From positions 62,001 to 126,000 of the forward strand of contig VWPU01004991.1 of assembly GCA_013398955.1 (NCBI GenBank): a stretch of DNA of 64,000 nucleotides. The letters run 5' to 3'. Below the pieces are notes generated by a model. That model ran no database searches. It had not been told where the DNA came from and saw only the letters and a list, made by a program, of their open reading frames with translations. Within the stretch, counting starts at the first letter, position 1. Each line of letters starts with the position of its first letter. This DNA comes from Callaeas wilsoni. Taxonomy: Eukaryota > Chordata > Aves > Passeriformes > Callaeidae. Positions 25,301 to 38,000 of this stretch are shown here, one piece after another. A program made the translations under genes and the position numbers.

Positions 25301-26519
25301 TAACTTTAGATTTCTCGTAAGTTCCAGTGACATTTGTTCTGCTATTGCCATTCCTACCACCTCCTATTTACATTCATGTACTATTACCACCAGTAGACAA
25401 AGCAAACAGCAGTCAGGGCTATCTGTTAGGCTGACTGTGAGAGGCATTATTATGGTTGCTTAGCAGCCAAGAAGACAAGATAATGCATAACTTTCATACA
25501 GGGAATGAAAGAGAAAGTAAATTTAGGCAGTTAGAATATTAATAACCAGTTAAGGCCCTAGTATGAAAATTCTGAATCATGAATTACCCTGAGAGATCAG
25601 CATAAAAACTTTGTTTCAGGTTAAAAATGTCTGTGTGTTCTGTATGAATTTTATTTCCTGCAAATATGGCTTAATTTCACAAAGGGCTTTAGCATCACGA
25701 CACCATGCTTTTAAGCTCTGTCCTTCCCTGGCCTCCTAGGCTCCTTAACTTATGGGTAAATCTGATATCTTTACCGTGTAAATTGATAGAATGCTTTCTA
25801 AAAAGGAAATTTAGGAGCCACATGGCTTGAAAGTTATATATTGATGAAGAATCAGCATAACTCACATCACAAAAGTCCAATGAAATTCATTGAACAAGTT
25901 GATAAGCATACTGACAAGAGGCATTTAGCTGGTGTAGACCGGTTTGATTTTCAAATAACATTTTGCAAAATCTTTCATCAAAGCCTCTTAAAGAAATTAG
26001 GCTGTCAGAATAAAAATAAATGTTTTCACATGGATAAAAATTCTGTAACATATAGGAAATATGGTGAGAATAGTCAGCTTTTAAAGCAGAAGAGCATCTC
26101 AGGTGTGGCTCTGCATTAGTATCTGTGTTGTTTCACAAATTAATCAGAAAAGGAGATGAAATGAGGGAGGTGGCCAAGTTATGGTAACAAATGAATTACT
26201 AAAGGAAAGAAATATGATGGTCTGCAGCAAAGTAGGACTTAATAATACTGAGTAACTTCATAATAATAGGGCAGACAAAATTAAATATTAATAAACATTA
26301 AGCAATGCATATAGAGAAATCATATTCTTATTTTAATTGTATATAAGTGGTATCTAAACAAATTATTACTATTTATGATTGTGATAGGGATTTATAATTA
26401 TGAATTCCAGAAAGTATAAAGCTATGAATAATCATTGAGAAAGGAAATAGAAGGCCAGGAACTGTTTCAAAAGGAACAGAGATCAAAAGAGGAAGCCTTG
26501 GTATGCCATAGTTAAATTC
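19311..26519. other. AT-rich unique DNA, no gene seen
   Basis: The only clear structure is an (AT)n run at 21791-21808. A slightly GC-richer patch at about 24440-24600 has no identifiable content. The block at about 25090-25210 is AT-rich, with TTAATTTACAATTAATGAG-like homeodomain words. Open frames of up to 108 codons (20634-20960) show no domain, no splice context and no sign of coding. Confidence 0.55.
21791..21808. repeat. (AT)9 dinucleotide repeat
   Basis: An uninterrupted AT run. It is simple sequence and probably length-variable. Confidence 0.85.
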
Positions 26520-27125
26520 ATGGTACATCTGAATCTTGAATACCTGTTCTGGTGTAGCCTTTCTATATCAAAAGAATATGCTAAAATGGAAAAGATGCAG
26601 AGAAGTCTGGAAGTGATGTTCAAAGATATGGTATGGCTTTTGCACGATGAAAAAATAGGTAGTTTATAGTTTTCAACCTGGACAAGAAGGATGAGCAGGG
26701 AACATGATGAAGGTCTGTAAAATTGGAGGTGGCATGGAAAAATTAAATAGGAGTCATCTCCTAAAGAAAAAAAGAATAAAAGATCACCAGAGAAGGTTTA
26801 AAATGAATGAATGGAAATACTCATTGAGACAACAGCTTTTTAATCTGTGCAATAGTTTAACAGTAATATTTTGAGTGCTTAAACTCTTCAAAGGCTTTTT
26901 TTAAAAAGTCTGGAAGAAAAACATGCACATCAAGAGCTATTTAATACAAGACAAAATTAAATTCAGGAAGTCTCTGAACCTCAGATTGGTGAAGAACTGG
27001 TGTGTTGCAGGAAAGGAGGTGGTAGTGCCCACTTCTGTAATGCTTAGAGGCTATCCTGGGCACCCACGAGCAGCCACAGCTGAAGACAGAGTGGGTGATC
27101 CCTACATAAGGCAAAAGAATTCTTT
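26520..27125 (+). mobile_element. Ancient, degenerate CR1 LINE 3' end
   Basis: The plus strand keeps, in order, several words that match the 3' part of old amniote CR1 elements as I recall them: GAATACCTGTTCTGGTGTAG (about 26540), AATGGAAAAGATGCAGAGAA (about 26585), a GATGAAGGTCTGTAAAATTG word (about 26707), a GGTTTAAAATGAATGAATGG word (about 26795), TTTTTAATCTGTG (about 26837), a TTTAAAAAGTCTGGA word near 26900 and an AGCTGAAGACAGAGTGGGTGA word near 27078. The spacing follows the element through the end of the reverse transcriptase region and the 3' UTR. It is heavily mutated and lacks an intact frame, so it predates the passerine-specific elements elsewhere in the window. The edges are approximate. 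Confidence 0.65.
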
Positions 27126-30100
27126 TCCTACACAAGGAAATGTGCAAGCATGAATTCATCCTTAGATGGTTAGCACGGTACAGACTAACTTACTCTTGGG
27201 AGCATTCGGATTTTTAGGTGCTCAAGGAACTTTACTAAGAGGAAAAGCAGATGCTGTTGGAATTTTTGAGTATGGGCATTTGCCAGTGCCACATAGCAGC
27301 TGAAGTGAGAACTGACCAATATGTCAGACTTGGGAGCCTAAATCTTTTATGGGCATAGCTCAGAATATTTACTTCATATATTATTTTAAGACATTAAATG
27401 CCTTGAATGCTGAAGGTATCCATACCAAAGCAAATATTTTAATCCTCTTAAATTCAATTTAAGTTCTAGCATAGTAGAATGTGCCTCTTCCCCCTTCCTC
27501 CTCTGCCACCTACCCCCAATCTGGTCATGTAAGAATTTCCAAAGCAATGCAAGCATTAGGGAAAAAAAAATATTTTTAATTTTAGTTGCTGAAATCCTTA
27601 CTATGTTTATGCATTCCTTTTTGGCAAATATGCAGCAAAATATATAGTAGCACAACCCTGAACAGCTTCATTGCTCCTTAATACTTTAATAAATGTTCAC
27701 CATAAATCTTAGCAGCAGACTATGCACATGTCAAATCCACTTATGTAGTGGCTAGGTAGATTTAAAGTCCAAAGGTATTATATTGATAGCACCACTTTGT
27801 TGATTGCAAACAAATAGAAAGAAATGTGGGATCCATTGTGAGCTTTTTTCTTATTTTCCAAGTCTCAGAAAAACAAACAAGCCTCCAAAAACAAACAAAC
27901 AAAAACCCCAAAACCAACTAATCAACCAATCAACCAACCCAAAAATAAAGACAAAAACCTCTTGAGTTCTGATTAGACTGAACTGCAATCAAAGTTATCT
28001 CTCTTTTTTTTTCTTTATTTTTTACATAAACATTTCATAGTCAGTTTGATCTGTCAGTCCACATTCATCCCCCCCATTCCCATCTCTGGTATTCTTTTTT
28101 GTGATTTAACCTGAAAAAAAAGTAGGAATATACAGAAATTTTAAATTACAGAGCTTTTTGCTTCACAACACAAACATATTTACTTCCTAAAAACCTGAAT
28201 TTTTTGAAGTGCTATAGCTCTCAAGACACACTTTAGACCTTAAGGATTCACCATTCTTGAGAAAGAATTCATTAGTTAGATAATATCATGAGCACCATTA
28301 GAAGCAGATGAAAGACCTTAGAATTTAGAGGTTGAAGAAAGTTTTCCTCACTACAATTCAATGTTAAAATTTGTATTGATTTTAACATGAGATGATTGTG
28401 CTCCAAACCTTTGAACCTTTGACAAAAAAAGCAAATTATTGTCAGATTTTACTAGTGACAGTTCTGACAAAGAAGCCATGCTATATACAGAACTGAAATT
28501 CAGCTTTCATTTGTCACTTTAGAGGCAATTTGAACAAAAAATGAAGCAATCTGGGAACTGGGCATTTGTGTGTGTGGTATGAAACTCCTGGAAAAGCATA
28601 TTGTACAAGTGTTGCTTTTAAGTCTATTCCAGAACTTGTTTCTAATGTAAATTTTTTTTAAAACTTAATAGTTAGGCCTTTTGTGGGGACATATACCATC
28701 ACAATTATATTGGTATCATTATACCAGTGTAATTCTCTGTTAGGAATATTTTAAGATTTAATTCACTTGCATTTTAACTACAGTAATACTGCATTAGTTA
28801 TATAGTACAGGGGTTAGGGGTTAGATTAAAAACTATTCCATGCATGCAGACCCTTAAATATAGCCAGAACCTGATTTTGATTTCTTTTACATCAGAAAGC
28901 TGTGTTCAACATCTGAGATTCTATCATGTGAACGACAGATAAATGAGACAAAGCTGGGCTTTGAAGAACAGATAGCTATATATTTCTCTGTAATGCACAG
29001 CATCTGAAACAGAGGTCTTGCTGACATGCACAGTTTGGGTCTGATACTTGCACTCGGATCCTGTAGTCCTTGTTGAGATCAGGGCACCAATAGTGGCTTG
29101 GAGGAGAGGTGAAGGGCACTAAGCCAGTCTCCCTGTGGGAGGCCTTGTCCTCCTTTTTGTTCCAGAGCAATCAGCTAGGTCGATGTAAATCACAGATGAT
29201 TAGTTTAAAATGCTTGATTCCAAAGGGAAACAGGAAAAAAAAAAATCTTAGATATCAAAATCGGCCAGCCAGGGCAACATATTTTTATGTGAACACTATC
29301 CCACTTCTCTTTGCCCATAGATTAACCTGACCTGTTTGTCTTTCTTCTGGAGCACAATGGAAAAGAGCAAATGCCTGCTAACGGTGTTAATAAGAGTGCA
29401 TCACAACCGCATCACTTCACTCCTGCAGAGACCAGAATTATCATGCCTGCACCCACACCCCAGCCTTTCCCTGACCCAAGCACCACAGAAGTAAGGAGGG
29501 CAGTGAGACAAGATGAGTGCATTGGCTGTGCAAACAGGGAGTAAATTGAGGCGCAAACCCAGTCTCAACCCTGGCCTGAAAAAACACACCAGAAATCTAC
29601 AGATATTGTATGCCAAATCACTGGAATTTTGGACAACATGATTTATCAATCCAAGTGAAACCTACACCATTTTTTGGTTTCTGCCTTGCAGCACAGCAGT
29701 TTTGGATGAATTCTGATTGAGCTCTTGCTCTAATGAAAGCCTGAAATTCAAGTTAGCAGTACAAGAAAAGAACTGCCAGAGATAGAACCCCCAACCCTAC
29801 TTATTTGAATTATTTTGCCTGCTGAACCAATTTCTGTCACGAGTATTACCAGGAGTGTCTTCCATGCTGCCTCGTGGGAAAGATCTTAAGACTCTCTTGG
29901 TGGCCATGTAAAACACTAAGTTGGGAAAAGAAAACCTCTACCAACAGTATCCATATGTCTCTTTTGGCACCGATGTCATCAGACCTCAATATGCTTTTAT
30001 ATCATTACAGATGCATCTCATTATTAGTTTTAATTGAACAAGTACTGTATCATGGCTCAGCAATTTGGTGCTCCAGAGCAATTACAAAAATACCTTTGGG

Positions 30101-30311
30101 GCACTGGTGCCAAAGGATGACATTTTTATTGGTTTTCCTCTGCCAGTTTCCGCAGTGTGCCTGCTGTTCCTTCATTCCACATCTAGGTTGTGTTTCCTTT
30201 ATTCTCCTTTTCCACTCTCTTGCTCTAGGGGATACAAAGCTTTATCTAACAGTGTTCTCTCACTTCTTGTCAGAAATGTTTTCCGTCTTTTTGTCTAAGC
30301 CTTAGTACTTT
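27126..30311. other. Mostly unique AT-rich DNA with an A/C-rich simple repeat
   Basis: No gene is recognised. An A/C-rich low-complexity tract lies at 27868-27957. A small GGGGTTA doublet at about 28808 is not a telomere array. The 143-codon frame at 29874-30305 has a random-looking, hydrophobic-rich composition and no known motif. Confidence 0.55.
27868..27957 (+). repeat. A/C-rich low-complexity tract
   Basis: CAAA, CAACC and CCAAAA words are repeated imperfectly with no fixed period. It is simple sequence, decayed. Confidence 0.75.
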
Positions 30312-30718
30312 GAAGAAGGAAAAGGAAAAGGAAAAGGAAAAGGAAAAGGAAAAGGAAAAGGGGAAGGGAAGAGAAAAGGAGAAAAAAGGAGAAAAGTGGA
30401 AAAAAATGAGAAAAGGGGAAAAAAACGGGAAAGGGGAAGAAGGGAGAGGAGAGGAGAGGAGAGGAGAGGAGAGGAGAGGAGAGGAGAGGAGAGGAGAGGA
30501 GAGGAGAGGNNNNNNNNNNNNNNNNNNNNNNNNNNNNNNNNNNNNNNNNNNNNNNNNNNNNNNNNNNNNNNNNNNAGGGAAAGGGGAAGAGAAAAGGAGA
30601 AAAAAGGAGAAAAGGGGAAAAAAAGGAGAAAAAGGGAAAAAAAGGGGAAAGGGGAAGAAGGGAGAGGAGAGGAGAGGAGAGGAGAGGAGAGGAGAGGAGA
30701 GGAGAGGAGAGGAGAGGA
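30312..30718 (+). repeat. Purine-only satellite-like array interrupted by an assembly gap
   Basis: Nearly every base is A or G on the plus strand. It begins with AAAAGG hexamers (to about 30360). Then comes an irregular A/G core (30368-30440), GGAGA pentamers up to 30509, a run of 66 N, a second irregular core (30586-30658) and more GGAGA pentamers to 30718. Corresponding landmarks in the two cores are exactly 218 bases apart, so they are copies of one larger repeat unit. Long open frames on both strands (up to 197 codons, spanning the Ns) are products of low complexity, not genes. The mirror-like polypurine strand could form triplex DNA. The true copy number is unknown. Confidence 0.92.
30510..30575. 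other. Assembly gap (66 N)
   Basis: Sixty-six undetermined bases fall inside the GGAGA pentamer tract. The gap size may be estimated or arbitrary, and additional repeat units may be missing. Confidence 0.98.
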
Positions 30719-33464
30719 ACACAAATCTCATAGCAAAGTTGAAGGTATTTTCATGACTTCTGAAATAGCATTTTTTTAATAATTTTATTTTTGACTGATG
30801 ATATTCTAATGCAATATAATAATTTGGCGGTTCTACTTTCCCGTGAGTCTGTCTGGGAGACAAACTCTGCTAAAAAAATACATATTCAAGAGTAACAATT
30901 TACTTATGATTTTATTTATTCATTTTCCAGAGTCAAAAATTTTAGAATGGTTTGCATTTGAGAGACACTGAAAATTCTAATCAAATCAAGTCTTTGATTT
31001 AAAAAATGGCATCAATCATCTCAAAAGGTATCTGTAGGTAGGGAAAATGAAATATTATAAGTTCGTATTTACTTGGTTTTTTTGTTGTTTATTTTTCTTT
31101 CCTTGAAAGTGATGCATTTAGTGATAATACACAAAATTTAATATTACAACTGGCAGCCTGTCACCTGATGGAACATGGGTGGAAGATAGTGAAATCCCTT
31201 CCAGCAACTATGAAAAACGCTTTGGTATATTTATTCAAAACATTTCTGGTAGCAAAGTCAGCTTTACAAATTCCCAAAAATCTCACCCCCAACTGTTCAA
31301 TCCTATCCCAGTATCACTTTGTTGCCTCTTCAGCTTATACCAGTTTTAAGAGCCTTAATATAAACTGGATGATTCAAATAATGATAATAATTAAATAAAC
31401 AAACACTTCTGGAGACTTCTTTTAAACTTGGATCATTTTGTGAATCTGCTTTTCAACACAATCTGGCAAACAGTTATGCTGACACAAGTGTACAGGCTGC
31501 AAATTGTGCTGGAGGACCAGAAATAATCAACCAAGCATGAGAACTTCAGTTCCCAAAGCACTTTTTACAAACAGGCAATTAAATTTCACGTGCTAAGACT
31601 CACAGAAAATAAGTTGGCCTCCCACTGGCAGATCTATCAATGAAACTCTGGAGTCCAAAGTTCCACTTTCCTACTTAACTACAGAATACCTCAGAAAAGA
31701 AGTGCCACAAAATATTTGCTAAAGGGTTTTGCATCAGTATGGAAAACTCAGCTCTCCTTTCTACCCTGAGGATCTAAATCTGAATTTAAGTACACCTTAC
31801 AGTGATACTCTCTGTACTAAATAAAGTCCATAATAAATCCTTGTCACAATAATTTCCTTTGGAAGGAATGTATCAAGAAAGAAAAATCCGTATTTATATT
31901 TGTTTAAATATGTATCCCAAGGCTCAGCACAAATATTGCTCTCAGTTGTATAGTTGGTCCACATTACCCTTGGGAGCTCCAAACTTCAAGCTCACAGAAA
32001 GTGTAAATGTGATCTCACCATCTGCAAGTTGTGATTGGCACTAGCTACACTCAGCCTAAAATTTGGATTATTGTAGGGATGTTTGTTTCTGTTTTCTGTA
32101 GTGTCTTTCTTCTAATTTATTTTCACATTGGCCTCATTTTAAATATCATTTTTTTTCCTCCATTGCTTCTAATTAAGCTGCTGCTACATCTTATGAGCTT
32201 CACTTAATTAAATCAATTAAGGATTTTATTTATATAACAAAAGATAACCAACCCACCAAGCTTGCTTTCCCAAATGCCCACAGCTCTAATAGAAAGGAAA
32301 TCAAAGGTACCTATTTTAAAGTTAAGTACCTGCAGCACAGTAGCAGTGTGATAAAAGTATCAGAAATATTTTACAGATATTTTGGGGGGTTTTAACACTT
32401 TTTTGTCCCCTCAATGTTTAGAATATGACTTTAGCGATGACAGTGTAATAAGAAAGACATCTGCTCTAAAATAAAATGTCTTACTCACTCAAGGTGGAGG
32501 AACTGTTTTTCACCTTCTGGGTTCATAATAACAGTGTGAGAATTTTTGTTAGAATTACCTAGGATTCATACAGGAAGAGAAATCACATAATAGTAAGAGG
32601 TGTAGAAATAACTTCATTTTCTAATATAATTAGGATAGTGTTTAAGTTACAGTGATGTAAACTCTGATCCCTGAGTGCTCTGTTCAGTGAAAGATTCTCA
32701 GTTTTAGCACTGTGTAATATCCCAGAGCTGGCAAACATCAATCATATGACAAAACTGGAGAACTTTTATTTCACTGTACTTTGAAGTGATATTTCTTTGC
32801 AGTCAAGACAAAATCAACTGGTTTGGAGACAAAAAAACACTTCCTAAATATGCCTTTCTTGGTAACAGACATCCTACAGGCAGATATGGATTAATCATTT
32901 CTATCGTCACTGCAAAAAGTTATTAAGTGTTTGCCAGAAAAGAAAGGTTTAATTCCTCCAGCTGGATGCTGCCAACCTCTTTACAGCACATTGCTCTTGT
33001 CACAGCGGTTGGGCATAGTTTTAAAATACATTTACTTCAGCCTCAGGCTGGTGTGGAGCCCTTTTGCTTGTTTGCTTTTCTTTCACCTTCTTTCTCCCAA
33101 TACAGGGAAAGGAAGCTGTTGATAGGGAAGACCTCGATAAGCCATGTAAAGCCAGGATGGTTTAAGAATATTGATAATAACTTATTCATCTTTCCCATTT
33201 ATTTTTGAGAAATGAGGTTGGGGTTTTTTCGGGGGGCAGTGTGGGTGGTGGGGCAGTGCAATATGAGGTCGTTGCCTGCACTTAGATCATTGCACTGGGC
33301 CATTAAAACACCTGTGCAAACCAAACCTGGATTTCCATGCAACCCTCTTCCCAAAGCGTCTCTTAATTCCTGTCCAACAAAACCACTCTCTGCATCATAA
33401 CCTCATTATGAACCAAATTGTAGCTACCTATTCTGGACCATAAACGTGTAGGAACACATAATGT
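30719..33464. other. AT-rich unique DNA; possible conserved block at 32.16-32.26 kb
   Basis: No gene is recognised. The block 32160-32260 has three TAATTA/TTAATTAA-type homeodomain words in about 70 bases (CTAATTAAGC, CTTAATTAAATC, AATTAAGG), which is suggestive of a developmental enhancer. The interval 31440-31560 is also of even complexity. Both impressions need alignment. Confidence 0.5.
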
Positions 33465-33540
33465 TATTATAGAATTATAGAATATCCTGAGCTGGAAGGA
33501 ACACATAAGGATCATCAAAGTCCAGCTCTGACCGTGGTGG
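33465..33540 (-). mobile_element. CR1 LINE 3'-tail scrap
   Basis: The plus strand reads ATAGAATTATAGAATATCC, then GAGCTGGAAGG and AAGGATCATC, then AGTCCAGCTCTG. This is the reverse complement of the avian CR1 3' terminus, including the terminal ATTCTATAATTCTAT repeat. Only about 75 bases remain, as expected for strongly 5'-truncated CR1 copies. Confidence 0.8.
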
Positions 33541-34984
33541 TAACTTTAGGACATTACATTAAAAATATTTCTATGAAAAGGAAAGACAAGGGAGTTAAAG
33601 TAAAACTTCTGACAAGTGAATAACAGAAGTCTATCTCAAAAATTCTGCAATATAACAGTTTCTGATATCTGTACCATGACAGTTCTAAGAGTTCTGACAC
33701 TATTCCCTGCCAAGGGTACAATCTCATAGAGATCAGTAGCACTATTTTGAGAGTAAGGGAATAAATAAGGATTTTGAAATATTACATTGTGCTGCAATTA
33801 AAAGCAGAGGTAAATTGGTCAGAAATTCAATTAAGCCCAGAGAGCATAATAAGCAGCTGGAAGCATTCTCTCACTTCAGAGACTGACTGATCTATTCATT
33901 CTTCTTTTTCTGATCAAGTTCATCTCTACTTGTTTGTTTGCATTAAATATAATTTTAATCACAAATCATGGGCCAGCTCAGCTGTTCACTGTGCATTCAG
34001 CCATACACCCTGGGCAGTGTTTTCATGAGATATTAAAAATTAAGGAGGGTTGAACTGGGTCACCCCCTAGGTGTAATGAAACTCCAAATGAGAAAGAGTC
34101 TGAATTATTTCTTCAGCCTACATGTCTGCTTGGAAAATGGCACTTACCTTCAGTAGAATATTTGGACATAAATTATGTAATAAAAGTAAATACCTAGGAA
34201 ATAAAACCTAAAAAAGAAATTAAAAAAATTTTATAACGACTCCATGTAACATGTACCTCGAGTTACCTGCAAGTACCCTACTCGGCTCAGATATAAAATT
34301 GACTGTATATATTTATTTCCTCTCATAGACTATTTTTCTATGTTTTTCATAAGTGAGCAAGTGATTTCTTTAACAACCGTATTAAAAAACAGATGGAGCA
34401 TGCACACTTTGTCCTTGAGATAATATCTGTATACTCATTTCAAGAGTCTGTTTCCTATTTCTCCACTTCGTAAAGCAGCAAAACTTTAGTCCACAAGTAA
34501 CCACAAGCCTGTAAGCATGGGATTAATGGTGTAAAGTTGGGAATATATCTACAGTGACAAATCAAACAGGGCCAGGCACTATTTCGCTAAATCCAAGTGG
34601 CACGGGCTGTATCTGTGCATGACAGAAGTTATCTCTGGGTCTGCTGTGGCTTTAAGTTATTGTTAGTCCTATTTTACTCTTTTAGTACTGTAGGTGTAAT
34701 GATATAAGGGCACTGTCACTGTGCATTAACATGCTTTTTAATAGCATGAGCCTAAGAGTAAGTGCTGCTTGCCACTGGTTGTGGTGTGAAGGCTTATAGT
34801 GTTAGCTGGAGGGGGAAATTTCCAATAATGTTGAATAAAATGTAAGCAAATTAATAATAAAGGGAGCAAAGCTTGCCATAGTCCTGTTCATACTGCCTGT
34901 TCAGAAAGCTTTGTCCTCTCAGCCATACAAGGATACTGCCTGGAAGAGCTCCATTTCACACACGGCAAAGCTAAATAGAGAAGG

Positions 34985-35025
34985 CACTAATAAATAGTAA
35001 ATAGACACTAATAAATACTAAATAG
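34985..35025. repeat. Two-copy tandem duplication, period 21
   Basis: The word CACTAATAAATAGTAAATAG (34985-35004) is repeated with one mismatch at 35006-35025. Confidence 0.8.
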
Positions 35026-38000
35026 CTTGCCTGTACTGTGCCCTAGTCTCGCTTCTATTTTACATATATAAAATATGTCTATATCCTGACCTTGTGCTAG
35101 GCTAGACATGTACAAAAATTACAGCAATTATTTGAAATTAACTTTTTCCCATCAAGAGCCTTTAAAATATTACTATTTTGAAGGATTTCCAGAACATAAG
35201 TGATTTTGCACAGTGTCACATGGCTTTTCTAAACATCTGCATTCAAACTACCAAATATTTTAATGAAGATATTGCCCATCTAGTTGTATATTTGGACTTA
35301 TGGCTACAAGCTTTTTTTCATCAAATATCTCCTTAAAAAAATGCAAACAAATATCTTTTACTGTTTTTAACAAATAATTTTCATGTACGTAATTGCTCAA
35401 GTGAGTAATAGTTTTTGTATTTGGAGAATAATTACCACGATTCTAAAAAAAATAATGTGCCTTCAAGTACATCACAGAACAATGATTGAATATAAAGCGG
35501 AGACAGACTTCAAACCATTAAAATATTTTATCAAAATTAGCCAAAATTATACTTCTTGTCTTAATTATACTCTTTTACAAGTACCGGGACATAAATAGTA
35601 CTGGAATTTCTTCTCTGAATTTACAAATGTTTTTACAAACAAGTATTGCCCACTTTATTAGCAATTTACTTACACTTTTATTCAATATCTGTAATCCCTG
35701 TCTGGTTTATAACCTGAAGGTTAGAGCCTTTGTTGCAGAATGCAGGGTTGCAGAGCTGTAGCACTCAAAGACAATTCAAGGCTCTCTGGCAACAGGGAAT
35801 CGATAGACGTCACAGGATCACAATAGTGGGTGTGATGGCATCTCCTTCAAGGTGGAATTATAGACGGTTGTCAGATAAAAGAAGGCACAAACAGGAAGAC
35901 CTGCATGCTGATGACCCTAAAGTCCCTTGGAATGATAAAAACTTTGGCTGTACTACACAAAATTGTAGGCAACCTGGGAGTCAGAAACTGAGTCAAGGCT
36001 AGGTGGGAACCAGTGAAGCTTCGGAATGGCACTGCTTGAAGAAGCTTAAATCCAACCAGCACAATTTTTCATGTCAGAGAACATTTTGGCTAAAGCCAGG
36101 AGTCTGAGCCTGTTGAAACCTCCCACCAGTAAAAACAGGAATGGATGTTTAGATACACCTGTCTGGTCCTCTGCATACAAAAGGCAACAGCTGCTGTAAA
36201 TACATGTTGACTTACCAAATTAAAAATTATCCATGTAAATGTCTTTTGAGAAGTATATCTGGCACTCTCTGATGATGCTTCAACAGCCATCACTAAGCAG
36301 TCAGCACACTGGCACGAACAATGCTGAATAAACCTCTGCAACAGCTATGGAAGGAGGAGAGACATTCCAGCCTCTAGTTCTTAGGCTGCTAAAGTAATAG
36401 TTACAGAACAAATGCAAGACATCATTTCAAAAAATCTCAAGTTTGGAAACTGCTACTTTATCTCTCTGAGATTAAAGCATCAAAAATAATGATAACACTC
36501 ACTTTCCTCATAAGATTTTTATAAAACATAACTCTGCTTCCAAAAACTGCAAAATCGTTAACACTTTGAGCACTGTAACACCACTTTGACAGATGTCCTG
36601 TGTACATCTCTCTGTCGATAGCATAGAAACCAATATGCAGACTTTTCAGAATAATTGGAAATTCTTTCATAGTAATGCCCAAATTTGTGTTCCTCTATTT
36701 TTTACATATGTATAAGTTATGTTCTAGGACAATGCAAAAATTAGACACAAAGAAATGGATTCACCAGTTCTCTCAATGACTTTTTTTCTTTAACATCATA
36801 TGTATTCCACTGTCAATACCTGCCTCAGGAATCAAACACAGAAAAAAAAGTTGGTGGCTAATATCAGGAAGGAAATCCAACAGCTCTGGAAAGAGTAAAA
36901 TCTGATAGTAAACAGTCCCTAGATGCCTATTTGTGGTTATGCAACATGACTTTTTTATTACAAAGGTTCTCAGAGTCCATATTTTTACCAGCTACTGCAT
37001 CTATTGCTACTTGGACTTTGTAGCTGGGAAAGGTCATGCTGCCTTGACAAGACTCTGCTCTTGTTATCCACCTGTGCAGATGGACGGAACAGCGCAGGCA
37101 TCAGCGGCCATGCCAAGGTCTATTCCCTGCTGCAGCATAGCTCTGCTTCATCTGCGTGTTCCAAAGACTTTCAAACCTTACTCAAGCTACCAGTCCTTTG
37201 AACTCCTTAAAAGCCAAGGCTGTAGGTATTGCAGGATGCGGGCCTTTGAGCATTTGAGCTTGAAAGTGAAAATGAATGAAACATCAACAAACCCAAAAGC
37301 ACAGTAAATCAGTCAGAGCACAAGGTGTCCCAGAAGCCCAAGACTGTTAACACAACGATATTATCTACTGAGGAGGAATCCAGGCTTCACTCATATCACA
37401 GGAAGGCTGCAGTAAATCAGGAATTAATGTTCTGAAGTTAATTAATTTAATTGATTTCAAGCTGAGTAAGGGAGTTAAGGCTAGTATTCAAACAGGGAGC
37501 GAGTATTTATATTTAGCTGTCATTAAAAGGCGCGTGTTGCATTCACCAAGTGTCAGGACTTTTTGCTCTCATAGTATGCATTGAGGCCACTTGAAGTCTT
37601 TTACACTTCAGTTTCCTTAAGCAGAATGGGGCATAGACTCATTATTTTCAGACAAGATAACAAACTATTAACATAAGACGTGCAATTTTAGGAAATAGAG
37701 GAGGCTATTTGATAGTTCTCAATGGAAGCTTATTGCATTGGTTGGGTTCGGGGGGCTGAACCACATTTTATGGCAGATCTCACTGTTTCCAAAACAGGTC
37801 CCAGTCCTGAAAAAATCTTTCTGGTACATAACTGTCTTCTTTAGGAGATGCATTGCTTACCGGCAGCTATGCAAGTAGGATTAACCTGAATGAGAAAAGT
37901 AAAACAGTTTAAATGTGTAAAACACAAACAAAAAGAAGTGAAAAGTCAGAAGAAAAGTCCTATGACAAACAGACGCTATTTCATATTCTTTCACTGAAAC

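Noticed and set aside
28690..28740. Imperfect inverted words around TTGGTATCATTATACCAG
   Set aside because: The stem is only about 6 bp with mismatches. I could not support a transposon call.
28806..28826. GGGGTTAGGGGTTA resembling telomere repeat
   Set aside because: Only two imperfect units are present. It is too short for an interstitial telomere array.
29874..30305. 143-codon open frame next to the purine array
   Set aside because: Its sequence looks random with no recognised motif. A second, different frame overlaps it on the same strand.
30270..30863. Open frames of up to 197 codons on both strands
   Set aside because: They translate a purine simple repeat and cross the run of Ns. 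Frames are open because of low complexity.
36933..37307. 124-codon open frame
   Set aside because: No domain, no splice-site support and average composition. Such lengths occur by chance in 64 kb.
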